A DNA stretch of 64,000 nucleotides from an uncultured Collinsella sp. (GTDB lineage: Bacteria > Actinomycetota > Coriobacteriia > Coriobacteriales > Coriobacteriaceae). The translations under genes and the position numbers were made by a program. Within the stretch, counting starts at the first letter, position 1; every line of letters begins with the position of its first letter. Shown here in pieces: positions 9,255-18,757 of the stretch. The stretch is from NCBI GenBank assembly GCA_958443265.1, contig CAUCKA010000008.1, positions 22,068-86,067 of the forward strand, written 5' to 3'. The notes below the pieces were generated by a model. That model did no database searches and had not been told where the DNA came from. It saw only the letters and a program-made list of their open reading frames with translations.

Positions 9255-10171
9255 GACAAAACACCCCAGATAAGATCGGCACCCTGCAGGCCAGCAGACC
9301 AAGCAGAAGCAGTCATAGCACGCTTGCCATCAGGCTTAACCTCGAGCAGTTCAACCGAGCCATCAGAAAGGCCCAGGTAAACACGCTTGGCCTTAACGAG
9401 AACCTGACCCTCGCCGAGCGACACATCAGCCGCCGCAGCATCGAGCACACGCACGGTCTTGCCGGCAATCACGCAACGAGCAGGCGCGGTATCGGACGAA
9501 GCCAGCACATGACGCACGCAATCAAGCACCGCCATCTGCGGATCCAGACGCATCTCCTGCTTGGAGATCTTGGCAGCATGAGTGACGACCGACTCATCCT
9601 GCTCAGTCCAAACAGCCGAGCCATCGGAAAGCGAGGGAAGCATATCGGCAAGCAATTTGCCGCCAAGTTCAGCAAGCTCCATGGTCAGCGCCTCAGCATG
9701 CTTACTGGCAACCGACGTGGAAGCCTGAGCACAATAAGCACCAGTATCCACGCCATGTCCAATGCGCATAATGGAAACGCCGGCAACCTCATCACCAGCG
9801 AGAATCGCACGCTGAATGGGAGCAGCGCCACGCCAACGAGGCAGTAGCGAAGCATGAACATTCACAATACCAAGCGGCGCTATATGCAGCACCTCATCAG
9901 GCAAAATACAGCCATAAGCAGCCACACAGAAAATATCAGCCTGGGCAGCCTGGAGCACCTCAACAACCTCAGGCGTCATACGATTAGCCTCAACAACAGG
10001 CAGACCAAGCTCGAGCGCCTTAGCCTTAACAGGAGACGGCTCCAGCTTCTTACCACGCCCACGAACAGCATCAGGACGAGTAACAACAAGCGCAATCTCG
10101 TTCCCAGCCTCAACAAGCGAAGTCAACGAAGGCACAGCAAAATCAGGCGTACCCATAAACACAATACGCAT
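9251..10171 (-). CDS. fmt: Methionyl-tRNA formyltransferase
   Basis: 306 aa. Start ATG 10171 (MRIVFMGTPDFAVPSL) is preceded by GAGAGGAG. The formyl-transfer core has NVHASLLPRWRGAAPIQRAI and a C-terminal OB-like domain. It formylates initiator Met-tRNA from 10-formyl-tetrahydrofolate. It couples translationally to rsmB through a 4-nt overlap and functionally to def upstream, since the formyl group added here is later removed by peptide deformylase. Confidence 0.96.
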   Translation of the reverse strand: MRIVFMGTPDFAVPSLTSLVEAGNEIALVVTRPDAVRGRGKKLEPSPVKAKALELGLPVVEANRMTPEVVEVLQAAQADIFCVAAYGCILPDEVLHIAPLGIVNVHASLLPRWRGAAPIQRAILAGDEVAGVSIMRIGHGVDTGAYCAQASTSVASKHAEALTMELAELGGKLLADMLPSLSDGSAVWTEQDESVVTHAAKISKQEMRLDPQMAVLDCVRHVLASSDTAPARCVIAGKTVRVLDAAAADVSLGEGQVLVKAKRVYLGLSDGSVELLEVKPDGKRAMTASAWSAGLQGADLIWGVLS

Positions 10172-10278
10172 AAAAGTTAGTCTCCTCTCAATAACGAGCC
10201 GAGACGGCTACAAAAAAGCGTTCTTGGTCGCAAGCGCGCCCAGCCGCAAGAATAGGTCAACAGAAACAAATATACCCA

Positions 10279-10315
10279 AAACCAAAGAAAGAGCCGCAAT
10301 AAAAGCAGCTCTTTC
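10279..10315 (-). terminator. Probable terminator downstream of def
   Basis: On the − strand GAAAGAGCTGC pairs with GCGGCTCTTTC (10287–10297 with 10305–10315, one G·U), followed by TTTGGTTTT. It would end priA–def transcripts before fmt, so fmt–rsmB may have its own promoter in 10172–10280. Confidence 0.6.
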
Positions 10316-10389
10316 AGCAAAGCACCTATCAGCGAAGACGCCCATCCCTGGCCCGACGGCACCTGGGCGAGACAAGCAGCGTCAACGTA

Positions 10390-10485
10390 GTCCCCGGGGC
10401 GCCCGCCTATATCGTCCCGCGCGCAGTTTCGCAGCGCAGCGAGAATATTTGAGCATGGGATGATATAGGCGGGCGCCCCGGGGAC
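10390..10485. repeat. Large perfect inverted repeat, 24-bp arms and 48-nt core, just after def
   Basis: Arms 10390–10413 and 10462–10485 are exactly complementary (outermost bases GTCCCCGGGGCGCCC). Pairing continues into the core for 5 more bases with one mismatch. The core holds the GC-rich TTTCGCAGCGCAGCGAG. The element begins 8 nt from the def stop codon. Together with the terminator at 10279–10315 it fills most of the 322-base gene-free gap 10172–10493. An open frame can be read through part of it, but it has no recognisable protein features. Confidence 0.75.
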
Positions 10486-10493
10486 GGACAAAC

Positions 10494-11030
10494 CTACTCA
10501 GTCTCGCCCGGTCGAGCGCCGCGGGCCAGGGCGTCCTGGTACTCCTTGACGGCCTTGAGCCTCTGCATGGGCTTAAGGCGCTCGAACATGGTGTTGCCGT
10601 GCAGGTGGTCGATCTCGTGCTGCAGGCACACGCAGAACAGATCGCCCGAGGCCTCATAACGAATCAGGTTGGCGTCCAGATCATACGCCTCGACGACGAC
10701 ATGGTCGGGACGCTCAATCTCGCAGCTAATCCCGGGGATAGACAGGCAGCCCTCGCTAAACGGCACCAAATGGTCACTCTGCTCAACAATGACAGGGTTG
10801 ATGAGCACGTACGGGTCGTAGTCGTTCTTGTCGCTGTAGTCGCAGTCGATGGTGACGAGCTGAATAAGCTCGCCGATCTGCGGAGCAGCCAGGCCGCAGC
10901 CGCCGTTCTCGAACATCATCTTCTTCATCTTCTCGGCAAGCGCCTCGATCGCCGGGGTGATCTCCTCGATGACGGCGCACTCCTGGCGCAAACGAGGGTC
11001 GGGCGACAGTACGATTCCGTTGGCTTCCAT
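10494..11030 (-). CDS. def: Peptide deformylase
   Basis: 178 aa from ATG 11030 (MEANGIVLSP); this start is 6 nt from the GAAAGG ribosome site, whereas the ATG at 11036 touches it. All three PDF motifs are present: GCGLAAPQIG, EGCLSIPG (metal-binding Cys) and QHEIDHLHG (HExxH metal ligands and catalytic Glu). It removes the N-formyl group from nascent proteins. It lies 18 nt downstream of priA and was probably co-transcribed with it. Confidence 0.96.
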   Translation of the reverse strand: MEANGIVLSPDPRLRQECAVIEEITPAIEALAEKMKKMMFENGGCGLAAPQIGELIQLVTIDCDYSDKNDYDPYVLINPVIVEQSDHLVPFSEGCLSIPGISCEIERPDHVVVEAYDLDANLIRYEASGDLFCVCLQHEIDHLHGNTMFERLKPMQRLKAVKEYQDALARGARPGETE

Positions 11031-11048
11031 GGCCATCCTTTCAGGTTG

Positions 11049-13502
11049 TTACATCAAATCATAGGCGTCGACGTCAACGCTCACGCTCACGCCGCGCACG
11101 GAGCCCACCTCTTTGAGGCAGGCGTCGATATCATCAGAGACATGGTACCCCACGGGCGACTTCACAAGCAGATGGAAGCGGTAACGGTCCTTGGCTCTCT
11201 CGATTACACACGAAGCCGGGCCCAGCACCTGCGGCACGGCACTCCCTGCCCGCAAAAAATCGGGCGCGGCGGCATGCCAGCGACGCTTGAGGAGCTTGGC
11301 GATGCGGCCGATGTAGTCTTGCGCGTCGTCTCGGTTCGCCGACCACACCAAAATGTTGACCAGACGCACGAACGGTGGATACAGGGCGTCGCGGCGCTGG
11401 TCCAGGTCGTAGTCGGTAAAGATCGAACGGTCGTGCTTAGCGACGGCGCGAATGACCGGATCCTCGGGCAGGTAGGTCTGGATGATCACCTCACCGGGAC
11501 GATCGCCGCGACCGGCACGGCCGGCGACCTGCTCCAGTAAATCGTAGGCGCGCTCCCCTGCGCGGAAATCGGGCAGCTTGAGGGCGAAGTCGGCATTGAC
11601 CACGCCCACGAGCGTGACCTCGGGAAAATCGAGACCTTTAGCGATCATCTGGGTACCCAGCAACACGGCGCAATCCGCCGCATCGAACTGCTCGAGCAGC
11701 TTTTTGTGCGCATCCTTGCCACACGTGGAATCGGCATCCATGCGAATGATGGCAACGTCCTCGGGAAGCAACTGGTGCAGAGCGTCCTCGATCTGCTGCG
11801 TGCCCAGGCCCATTTTTGCCAGGTAGCGACTGCCACATTTGGGGCAACGGCTCGTGGGCGCGGGATACGGCCGCACGCGCCAAGACGAACCGCATGTGTG
11901 ACACTGCAGCGTGTGTGTGCGCTCGTGATACGTAAGCGCTGTGGAGCAGTGGTTGCAGGTGGGGACGCAGCCGCACTCGCGGCACATCAGGAATGGCGCA
12001 AAGCCACGGCGGTTATGCAGCAACACGGCCTTCTCGCGGCGCCCGACCACACGCTCCAATCCCTCCATCAAGGGTTTTGAGAACATGGAGCGGCTGCCGT
12101 GCGAGAACTCGCGACGCAGGTCAGCAATGCGGACCGTAGGCAGCACGGCGTGTCCGGGGCGCTCGGGCATCTCGACACGCGTCCAGGTGGCACCGTTATA
12201 CATGCCGCGGCGGCAGCGGTCGAGGGCCTCGGCAGAAGGCGTGGCCGACCCCAGCACGAGCGGGCAGCGATAGCGGCGCGCCATCTCGGCTGCCACCTCG
12301 CGCGCATGGTAGCGCGGACTGGACCCCTGCTTGTAGCTGGTCTCGTGCTCCTCGTCAATGATGATGAGGCCCAGGTCGTCAAGCGGGCAAAAGAGCGCCG
12401 AACGTGCGCCGACGACCACGCGGGCCGCACCGCTGGCAACCATATCCCACTGGTCCAGGCGCTCGCCGGCCGAAAGCCGCGAATGGAACACGGCGACCGT
12501 CTCGCCAAAGCGCGAACGGAAGCGGCCGACGGTCTGGGCCGTCAGCGAAATCTCGGGCACCAGCACGCAGGCCGAGCGACCGGCTGCAAGCACGCGCTCA
12601 ATGGCGGAGAGGTAAACCTCGGTTTTGCCGGAGCCGGTGACGCCGTCGACCAACACCACGTCGCCATGAGCGTCCAGACGGGCGCGCTCAATCTGCGCGA
12701 GCGCCTGTTGCTGGCCGTTGGTAAGGGAGACCGGCGCCTTGCCGCTTGCCGAGGACAGCGTGGTCTGCTCGCTGCAGCCACGCCACGCACGGCGTTCCTC
12801 CACCACCACGACGCCGCGCTTTTTGAGCGCCTTGATGGTCGCCGACATGCTGTTATAGAGAAGGTTGAGGTCGCGCGTCGTGACCGGGCCGCACCGGAGC
12901 GCCTCGATGAGTTGGCGCTGGCGGACCGCGGTCTTGGGCGGCGTATAGTCAAAGCCTTCGGGCGTAAGCATCACCCAACGGTTTTGGATAGGCTTGACGG
13001 CGGGGCGCTCAACCGACCATGCGCCGTCATCGCCCTTAACGACGCGCGGACTGCCGCCCGGGGGCAGGAACAGGCGCAGGCACTCGGAAAGCGTCGCGAC
13101 ATACTCGCGGCTCATCCAACGTGCGATGCGGGCAGCCTCGGCGGTAAAGAGGGGTTTGCTGAGGATGGCTTCGATGGCTTTAATGCGCGCGGGGTCGAGG
13201 GCATTGTAGCCCTGTAGGTCGCTCAGCTCAGGCGCAATGTCGACGATATAGCCCGCGGCCGCACGGTTACCAAAGTGGACCAGGACCGTGGATCCGATCT
13301 GCGCCTCGTTGGCAAGGGACTCAGGGATGCCGTAAGCAAACGGATCCGACAGCGCACGGGTGGGGATGTCGAGGACCACGCTCGCGTAGGCGGCAGGGGG
13401 CTCGGGCGCAGGCTTAGACTGAGCCGAGGCAGCGGCAGGCTTGGGCTTCACCGGAGCTTCCTCCGGTTCCGGCGAACCAAACAGCGACAGTTGTTGAGCC
13501 AT
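11049..13502 (-). CDS. priA: Primosomal protein N' (replication restart helicase PriA)
   Basis: 817 aa. N-terminal DNA-binding region begins after a proline/alanine-rich leader (residues about 1–35). The superfamily 2 helicase core has DGVTGSGKTEVYL (Walker A) and IIDEEHETSYKQ (DEEH box). Zinc-binding cysteines lie in CRECGCVPTCNHCS and the following LQCHTCGSS and RCPKCGSRYL. The helicase C-terminal part has GTQMIAKGLDFP and VAGRAGRGDRPG. It reloads the replisome at stalled forks. It heads the priA–def pair. Confidence 0.95.
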   Translation of the reverse strand: MAQQLSLFGSPEPEEAPVKPKPAAASAQSKPAPEPPAAYASVVLDIPTRALSDPFAYGIPESLANEAQIGSTVLVHFGNRAAAGYIVDIAPELSDLQGYNALDPARIKAIEAILSKPLFTAEAARIARWMSREYVATLSECLRLFLPPGGSPRVVKGDDGAWSVERPAVKPIQNRWVMLTPEGFDYTPPKTAVRQRQLIEALRCGPVTTRDLNLLYNSMSATIKALKKRGVVVVEERRAWRGCSEQTTLSSASGKAPVSLTNGQQQALAQIERARLDAHGDVVLVDGVTGSGKTEVYLSAIERVLAAGRSACVLVPEISLTAQTVGRFRSRFGETVAVFHSRLSAGERLDQWDMVASGAARVVVGARSALFCPLDDLGLIIIDEEHETSYKQGSSPRYHAREVAAEMARRYRCPLVLGSATPSAEALDRCRRGMYNGATWTRVEMPERPGHAVLPTVRIADLRREFSHGSRSMFSKPLMEGLERVVGRREKAVLLHNRRGFAPFLMCRECGCVPTCNHCSTALTYHERTHTLQCHTCGSSWRVRPYPAPTSRCPKCGSRYLAKMGLGTQQIEDALHQLLPEDVAIIRMDADSTCGKDAHKKLLEQFDAADCAVLLGTQMIAKGLDFPEVTLVGVVNADFALKLPDFRAGERAYDLLEQVAGRAGRGDRPGEVIIQTYLPEDPVIRAVAKHDRSIFTDYDLDQRRDALYPPFVRLVNILVWSANRDDAQDYIGRIAKLLKRRWHAAAPDFLRAGSAVPQVLGPASCVIERAKDRYRFHLLVKSPVGYHVSDDIDACLKEVGSVRGVSVSVDVDAYDLM

Positions 13503-13534
13503 ACACCACCTCTAACGAACGGACCTGAAAGGGG

Positions 13535-13636
13535 TGGGACAAAATAATCAGTAGAGTTTGTCCCATGGCCGATACGAGTGTCGAGCTTGTTGCGTCACTC
13601 GAACATGGGACAAACACTACTGATTATTTTGTCCCA
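13535..13636. repeat. Large inverted repeat of the TGGGACAAA family upstream of priA
   Basis: Arms 13535–13566 and 13605–13636 are 32 nt with a single mismatch. The 38-nt core carries a small CGAGTG/CACTCG hairpin. Each arm itself has TGGGACAAA at one end and TTTGTCCCA at the other. It lies between the gltX terminator and the priA start, about 33 nt before the priA ATG, so it could form in the priA leader. Confidence 0.75.
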
Positions 13637-13654
13637 GCAACCCACTCATCGGTA

Positions 13655-13689
13655 CAGAAACAAGAGCCCCGCTCGGGGGAACGGGGCTC
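13655..13689 (-). terminator. Terminator after gltX
   Basis: On the − strand GAGCCCCG pairs with CGGGGCTC (13682–13689 with 13664–13671) around a 10-nt loop, followed by TTGTTTC. It lies 24 nt after the gltX stop. Confidence 0.8.
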
Positions 13690-13712
13690 GGATACATGCG
13701 TTTACGCGTCTA

Positions 13713-15188
13713 CTACAGCGCCATCGTGCGGGCGCGGTCGATGCGTGCCAGGCAGTCGTCGCGGCCGACGAGCGCCATGGTCTCGCCCAGCGGGGGGCTC
13801 ACCATGTTGCCGCAGACGGCGACGCGCACGGCCTGGAATACCACGCGCTTCTTGAGGTCCATCTGCTCGGGCAGCGGCTCAAGCGCGGCGTCGATGGCCT
13901 CGGCAGTCCACTTGTCCACGCCCTCGAGCGCGGCCTTGGCGGCATCCAGAATGGCACCCATGCCTTCCTTAGCCAGGCCCTTGTTAACGGATTTCTCGTC
14001 ATACTCGAGCGTCTCGGCCGTAGCGAAGATGGGAGCGGCGACGGTCACGGCGTCGGCCGGCATCTTGGTGCGCGGTTTGACGATTGCGGCAAGCGCGTCG
14101 ATCCAGTCCTCGCCGTACTCGACGTTGCCCTCGATGAGACCCGCCTCGTGCAGCTCGGGGACCATGATCTCGTCGGCAAACTGGGCATCGGACATGCCGT
14201 TGATGTACTCGGCGTTGACCCAGTCGAGTTTCTTTGGGTCGAAGGTCGCCGGGTTCTTGGAGATGCGGTCGAGCGAGAACTTGCTGGCTAGGACATCGCG
14301 CGGGATGATCGTGGTCTCGCCGTCGAGCGACCAGCCGAGCAGCGCCAGGTAGTTGACGAAGGCGTCGGAAAGGTAACCGGCGTCGCGGTACTCCTCCACC
14401 GAAGTTGCGCCGTGGCGCTTGGAGAGCTTCTTACCGTCGGCGCCCAGGATCATGGAGATGTGGGCGAACGTGGGCACGGGCGCGCCGAGGGCCTCGTAGA
14501 CCATGACCTGGCGCGGGGTGTTGGACAGGTGGTCGTCGCCGCGGATGACATGGGTGATCTTCATCATGGCGTCGTCGACGACGGTCGCGAAGTTGTACGT
14601 GGGCGTGCCATCGGAGCGGAAGATGACAAAGTCGTCGAGCTCCTTGGCGTCGAAGGTCACCTCACCGTGAACGGCGTCGTGGATGACGACGTCGCCGCGG
14701 TCCTCGGGCACCTTGATGCGCAGGACGTAGGACTCGCCGGCCTCGATGCGGCGGCGGGCCTCCTCGGGATCAAGATCGCGGCAACGACGCTGATAGCCCT
14801 GGAAGGGGTCCTTGCGCTCCTGCGCGGCCTTGCGGTCGGCGTCGAGCTGCTCCTTGGTGCAGAAGCAGGGATAGGCCTTGCCCTCGTCCCAAAGTTTCTG
14901 GGCGGCCTGCTTGTACAGGTCCAGGCGCTCGGTCTGGGCGTAGGGGCCAAAGTCGCCGCCTACCTCGGGACCCTCGTCCCAGTCCAGGCCCAGCCAACGC
15001 ATGGCACGCAGGATGATCTGCGTGTTCTCGTCGGTGGAACGGGTGGGATCGGTGTCGTCGATGCGCAGGATGAACGTGCCGCCGTTAGCACGGGCGAAAG
15101 CCCAGTTATAGATAGCGGTGCGGGCGCCGCCGATGTGCAGCTTGCCCGTCGGTGAGGGTGCAAAGCGGACGCGAACGTCTGATGCCAT
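13713..15188 (-). CDS. gltX: Glutamyl-tRNA synthetase
   Basis: 491 aa from ATG 15188 (MASDVRVRFAPSPTGKLHIG), preceded by GAGGAGATTTCC. The class I signatures are SPTGKLHIGGA (HIGH-like) and KLSKRHGAT (KMSKS-like). A CxC pair in CFCTKEQ and a Cys/Arg-rich stretch could form the zinc site. It charges tRNA-Glu (and possibly tRNA-Gln, if the genome uses the GatCAB route). It is a single-gene unit with its own terminator. Two tRNA-Glu genes lie elsewhere in this window at about 49 kb. Confidence 0.95.
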   Translation of the reverse strand: MASDVRVRFAPSPTGKLHIGGARTAIYNWAFARANGGTFILRIDDTDPTRSTDENTQIILRAMRWLGLDWDEGPEVGGDFGPYAQTERLDLYKQAAQKLWDEGKAYPCFCTKEQLDADRKAAQERKDPFQGYQRRCRDLDPEEARRRIEAGESYVLRIKVPEDRGDVVIHDAVHGEVTFDAKELDDFVIFRSDGTPTYNFATVVDDAMMKITHVIRGDDHLSNTPRQVMVYEALGAPVPTFAHISMILGADGKKLSKRHGATSVEEYRDAGYLSDAFVNYLALLGWSLDGETTIIPRDVLASKFSLDRISKNPATFDPKKLDWVNAEYINGMSDAQFADEIMVPELHEAGLIEGNVEYGEDWIDALAAIVKPRTKMPADAVTVAAPIFATAETLEYDEKSVNKGLAKEGMGAILDAAKAALEGVDKWTAEAIDAALEPLPEQMDLKKRVVFQAVRVAVCGNMVSPPLGETMALVGRDDCLARIDRARTMAL

Positions 15189-15268
15189 GGAAATCTCCTC
15201 GATTGCAGGATGGATGTCTAACCGCATCAGTATAAAGCATCAAAGCAACCTCCGCACAAAGGGCACCG

Positions 15269-15303
15269 ACCCACTCATTGGGGACAGACTTAAATGAGTG
15301 GGT
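15269..15303. repeat. Hairpin ACCCACTCATT in the gltX–metK divergent region
   Basis: ACCCACTCATT (15269–15279) pairs with AATGAGTGGGT (15293–15303); the loop contains GGGGACAGACTT. There is no T-tract. The motif is reminiscent of the other GGGACA intergenic repeats in the window. Confidence 0.5.
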
Positions 15304-15408
15304 GCGGAAAGGGTGTGAATGTTTGATTTACGCGCTATGATGTGCCCTTGCATAGAGAGCCCAGCGGAATGGTAACGGTCGCCGGGACACGTTTTTGAAA
15401 GGACAATC

Positions 15409-16689
<1,281 letters not shown>

Positions 16690-16726
16690 GCTTACGAGAA
16701 AAGCCACAGCCAAATAGAAACACGCC

Positions 16727-16765
16727 AAAAAGAGGTACCGGAACAACCGGTACCTCTTTTTTATT
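16727..16765 (+). terminator. Strong terminator after metK
   Basis: A 15-bp perfect stem, AAAAAGAGGTACCGG (16727–16741) with CCGGTACCTCTTTTT (16747–16761), loop AACAA, ending in a T-run. It could act on both strands. Confidence 0.95.
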
Positions 16766-16856
16766 AACCGGTGGTGAAGATGAGTCGACATGGGACGCAG
16801 AATAGGTTCCCAGCTGATGAATTTTGCAGCAAGCGTGCCCCTACCATGTATCCTAA

Positions 16857-16977
16857 GTTCCGAGGGCTTTGGTATTTGGTCGATCGCGAGTTCCGCACGA
16901 GCCGGAGGCCACTTAATGTGGCCTCCGTGCGAGCCAGGACTGTAGAGCAGGCGACCAAATACCAAAGCCCTCGGAAC
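16857..16977 (-). repeat. Structured intergenic element, copy A (26-bp arms, conserved core)
   Basis: Arms 16857–16882 and 16952–16977 are perfectly complementary. The 69-nt core (16883–16951), read on the − strand, starts with CTGCTCTACAGTCCTG, has a hairpin CGGAGGCCAC/GTGGCCTCCG with loop ATTAA, and ends GTGCGGAACTCGCGA. The same core occurs at 55203–55269 on the + strand with compensatory changes in the hairpin. The element ends 23 nt before the serine dehydratase ATG, so it could form in that gene's leader. It matches no RNA family I recognise. Confidence 0.8.
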
Positions 16978-17000
16978 GACGGGATAGAACAGGAGCGCAT

Positions 17001-18608
17001 ATGGCAGGCAAGCCGCAAACACTAGCTACGACCTCGGCATTCGAGATCTTGGGGCCCGTCATGGTCGGCCCCAGTTCATCGCACACCGCTGGCGCCCTGC
17101 GGTGCGCCCAAGTTGCCGCCAGCCTGCTGGAAGGCCGCATCACTAAGGTCACCTTTGGCCTGTGGAACTCCTTTGCCCACACCTACCGCGGCCACGGCAC
17201 CGATCGTGCGCTCGTCGCGGGCATCCTGGGCCTCGACACCGACGACGAGAACATCAAGCAGGCCTTCGACCTCGCACGCGAGCAGGGCCTCGACTACCAC
17301 TTTGAAATTAAGGGCGACGACGCCTCCATCCATCCCAACACCGTCGACATCGACATGGCCGACGATACGGGCGCCACGGCGCAGGTCCGCGGCGAGAGCC
17401 TCGGCGGCGGCAAGATGCGCATCAGCCGCATCAACGGCGTCGGCGTCGATATCTCGGGCATGTATTCCACGCTCTTCGTGGCACACCAGGACGTCCCCGG
17501 TGTGCTCGCCGCGCTCACGAACCTGCTCGCCTACGCCCATGTGAACATCGCTTTCTGCCGCACCTACCGCACCGAGGTGGGCGGCCAGGCATACTCCGTC
17601 TTTGAGACCGATGGCGCCCCCGACGACACCGTCATCCCCATGCTGCGCAAGCTCGACAATGTAAACTACGCCACCTTTATCGAGCTCCCGGGCTCGGCCT
17701 CGTCGCTCTCCCCCGGCGTTTCGGCCAAGGAAATCTTTGACGATGGTGCGCAGTTGCTCGACGCCTGCGCCGAACTCGGCCTCAACATCGGCGCCGTCAT
17801 GGCCGTTCGCGAGGCGCGCCTGACCGGCGAGGCCCACGCCGTCGCCGCCATGCGCCGCGTGCTCGACGTCATGCGCGAGGAGACCACGGCCCCCATCGCC
17901 AATCCTCAGCGCTCGCTCGGCGGGCTTATCGGCGGCGAGGCCAGACTCGTTGATGCCACCGGCCGCAACGACTTGAGCGTAAGCCTGATGGGCGCCGTCC
18001 AGACCGATGCCGTGGCCCGCGCCATGGCCGTCCTTGAGCGCTCCGCCACAATGGGAGTGATCGTCGCCGCCCCCACGGCCGGCTCCGCAGGCGTCGTGCC
18101 CGGCTGCGTGCTGGCGCTCGCCGACCATCTGCAACTGGACGATGAGCAAGTCATGGACGCCCTCTACTGCGCCGCCGCCATCGGCCTCAACCTCACCACG
18201 AGCGCCTGCGTCGCCGGCGCCGAGGGCGGATGCCAAGCCGAGGTGGGAAGCGCGGCCGCCATGGCCGCCGCCGCGCTGGTGCAGATGCTCGGAGGCACGC
18301 CTGAGCAGGCACTCGACGCCAGCTCCATCGCCCTGAGCAACCTGCTGGGCCTGGTCTGCGACCCGGTGGGCGGCCTCGTGGAGGTGCCGTGCCAAAACCG
18401 CAATGCCATCGGCGTGGCCGCGGCATTTAGCTCGGCGCAGCTTGCACTTGCCGGTATCAAGAGCCTGGTGCCGTTTGACCAGATGGCGCACGTCATGCTC
18501 TCCGTGGGCCACGCGTTGCCGGCCACGCTGCGCGAGACGGCAAAGGGTGGCATCGCGCAGGCTCCGGCCGCACTTTCGGCCTGTGCAAAATGCGGTGTGT
18601 GCGGATAG
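17001..18608 (+). CDS. sdaA: L-serine dehydratase, iron–sulfur type, single chain
   Basis: 535 aa, ATG 17001 after CAGGAGCGCAT. The N-terminal beta domain (about 1–220) has EILGPVMVGPSSSHTAGALR and an ACT-like region. The C-terminal alpha domain has APTAGSAGVVPG, AEGGCQAEVGSAAAMAAAAL and CDPVGGLVEVPCQNRN with the cysteines expected to hold a [4Fe-4S] cluster; the chain ends SACAKCGVCG. It deaminates L-serine to pyruvate and ammonia. Alpha and beta parts are separate genes in Bacillus but one chain here, as in E. coli SdaA. Confidence 0.93.
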   Translation: MAGKPQTLATTSAFEILGPVMVGPSSSHTAGALRCAQVAASLLEGRITKVTFGLWNSFAHTYRGHGTDRALVAGILGLDTDDENIKQAFDLAREQGLDYHFEIKGDDASIHPNTVDIDMADDTGATAQVRGESLGGGKMRISRINGVGVDISGMYSTLFVAHQDVPGVLAALTNLLAYAHVNIAFCRTYRTEVGGQAYSVFETDGAPDDTVIPMLRKLDNVNYATFIELPGSASSLSPGVSAKEIFDDGAQLLDACAELGLNIGAVMAVREARLTGEAHAVAAMRRVLDVMREETTAPIANPQRSLGGLIGGEARLVDATGRNDLSVSLMGAVQTDAVARAMAVLERSATMGVIVAAPTAGSAGVVPGCVLALADHLQLDDEQVMDALYCAAAIGLNLTTSACVAGAEGGCQAEVGSAAAMAAAALVQMLGGTPEQALDASSIALSNLLGLVCDPVGGLVEVPCQNRNAIGVAAAFSSAQLALAGIKSLVPFDQMAHVMLSVGHALPATLRETAKGGIAQAPAALSACAKCGVCG

Positions 18609-18626
18609 CGACAAAGAAAGACTCGA

Positions 18627-18653
18627 AGGTGGGACAAATGTCCCACCTCTTTT
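18627..18653 (+). terminator. Terminator after sdaA (GGTGGGACA hairpin)
   Basis: AGGTGGGACA (18627–18636) pairs with TGTCCCACCT (18639–18648), followed by CTTTT. It is another instance of the GTGGGACA intergenic motif. Confidence 0.85.
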
Positions 18654-18757
18654 GAATGCCACCGTTTCCATACCACAAACAACTGGGTAATCGCTATAAT
18701 GCAAGCCCAGTAAAAACACGATGAGCCGCAAGGCGAAATCCGAAGGATATGCATACG

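Noticed and set aside
10177..10491. 104-codon − strand open frame between def and fmt
   Set aside because: It runs through the large inverted repeat and a terminator hairpin, and has no ribosome site or domain.
15304..15408. SAM riboswitch in the metK leader
   Set aside because: The leader is short and I could not find the conserved elements of SAM-I, SAM-II or SAM-IV classes.
17076..18731. 551-codon − strand open frame over the serine dehydratase
   Set aside because: Antisense His/Gly/Ala-rich shadow; the + strand gene has all family motifs.
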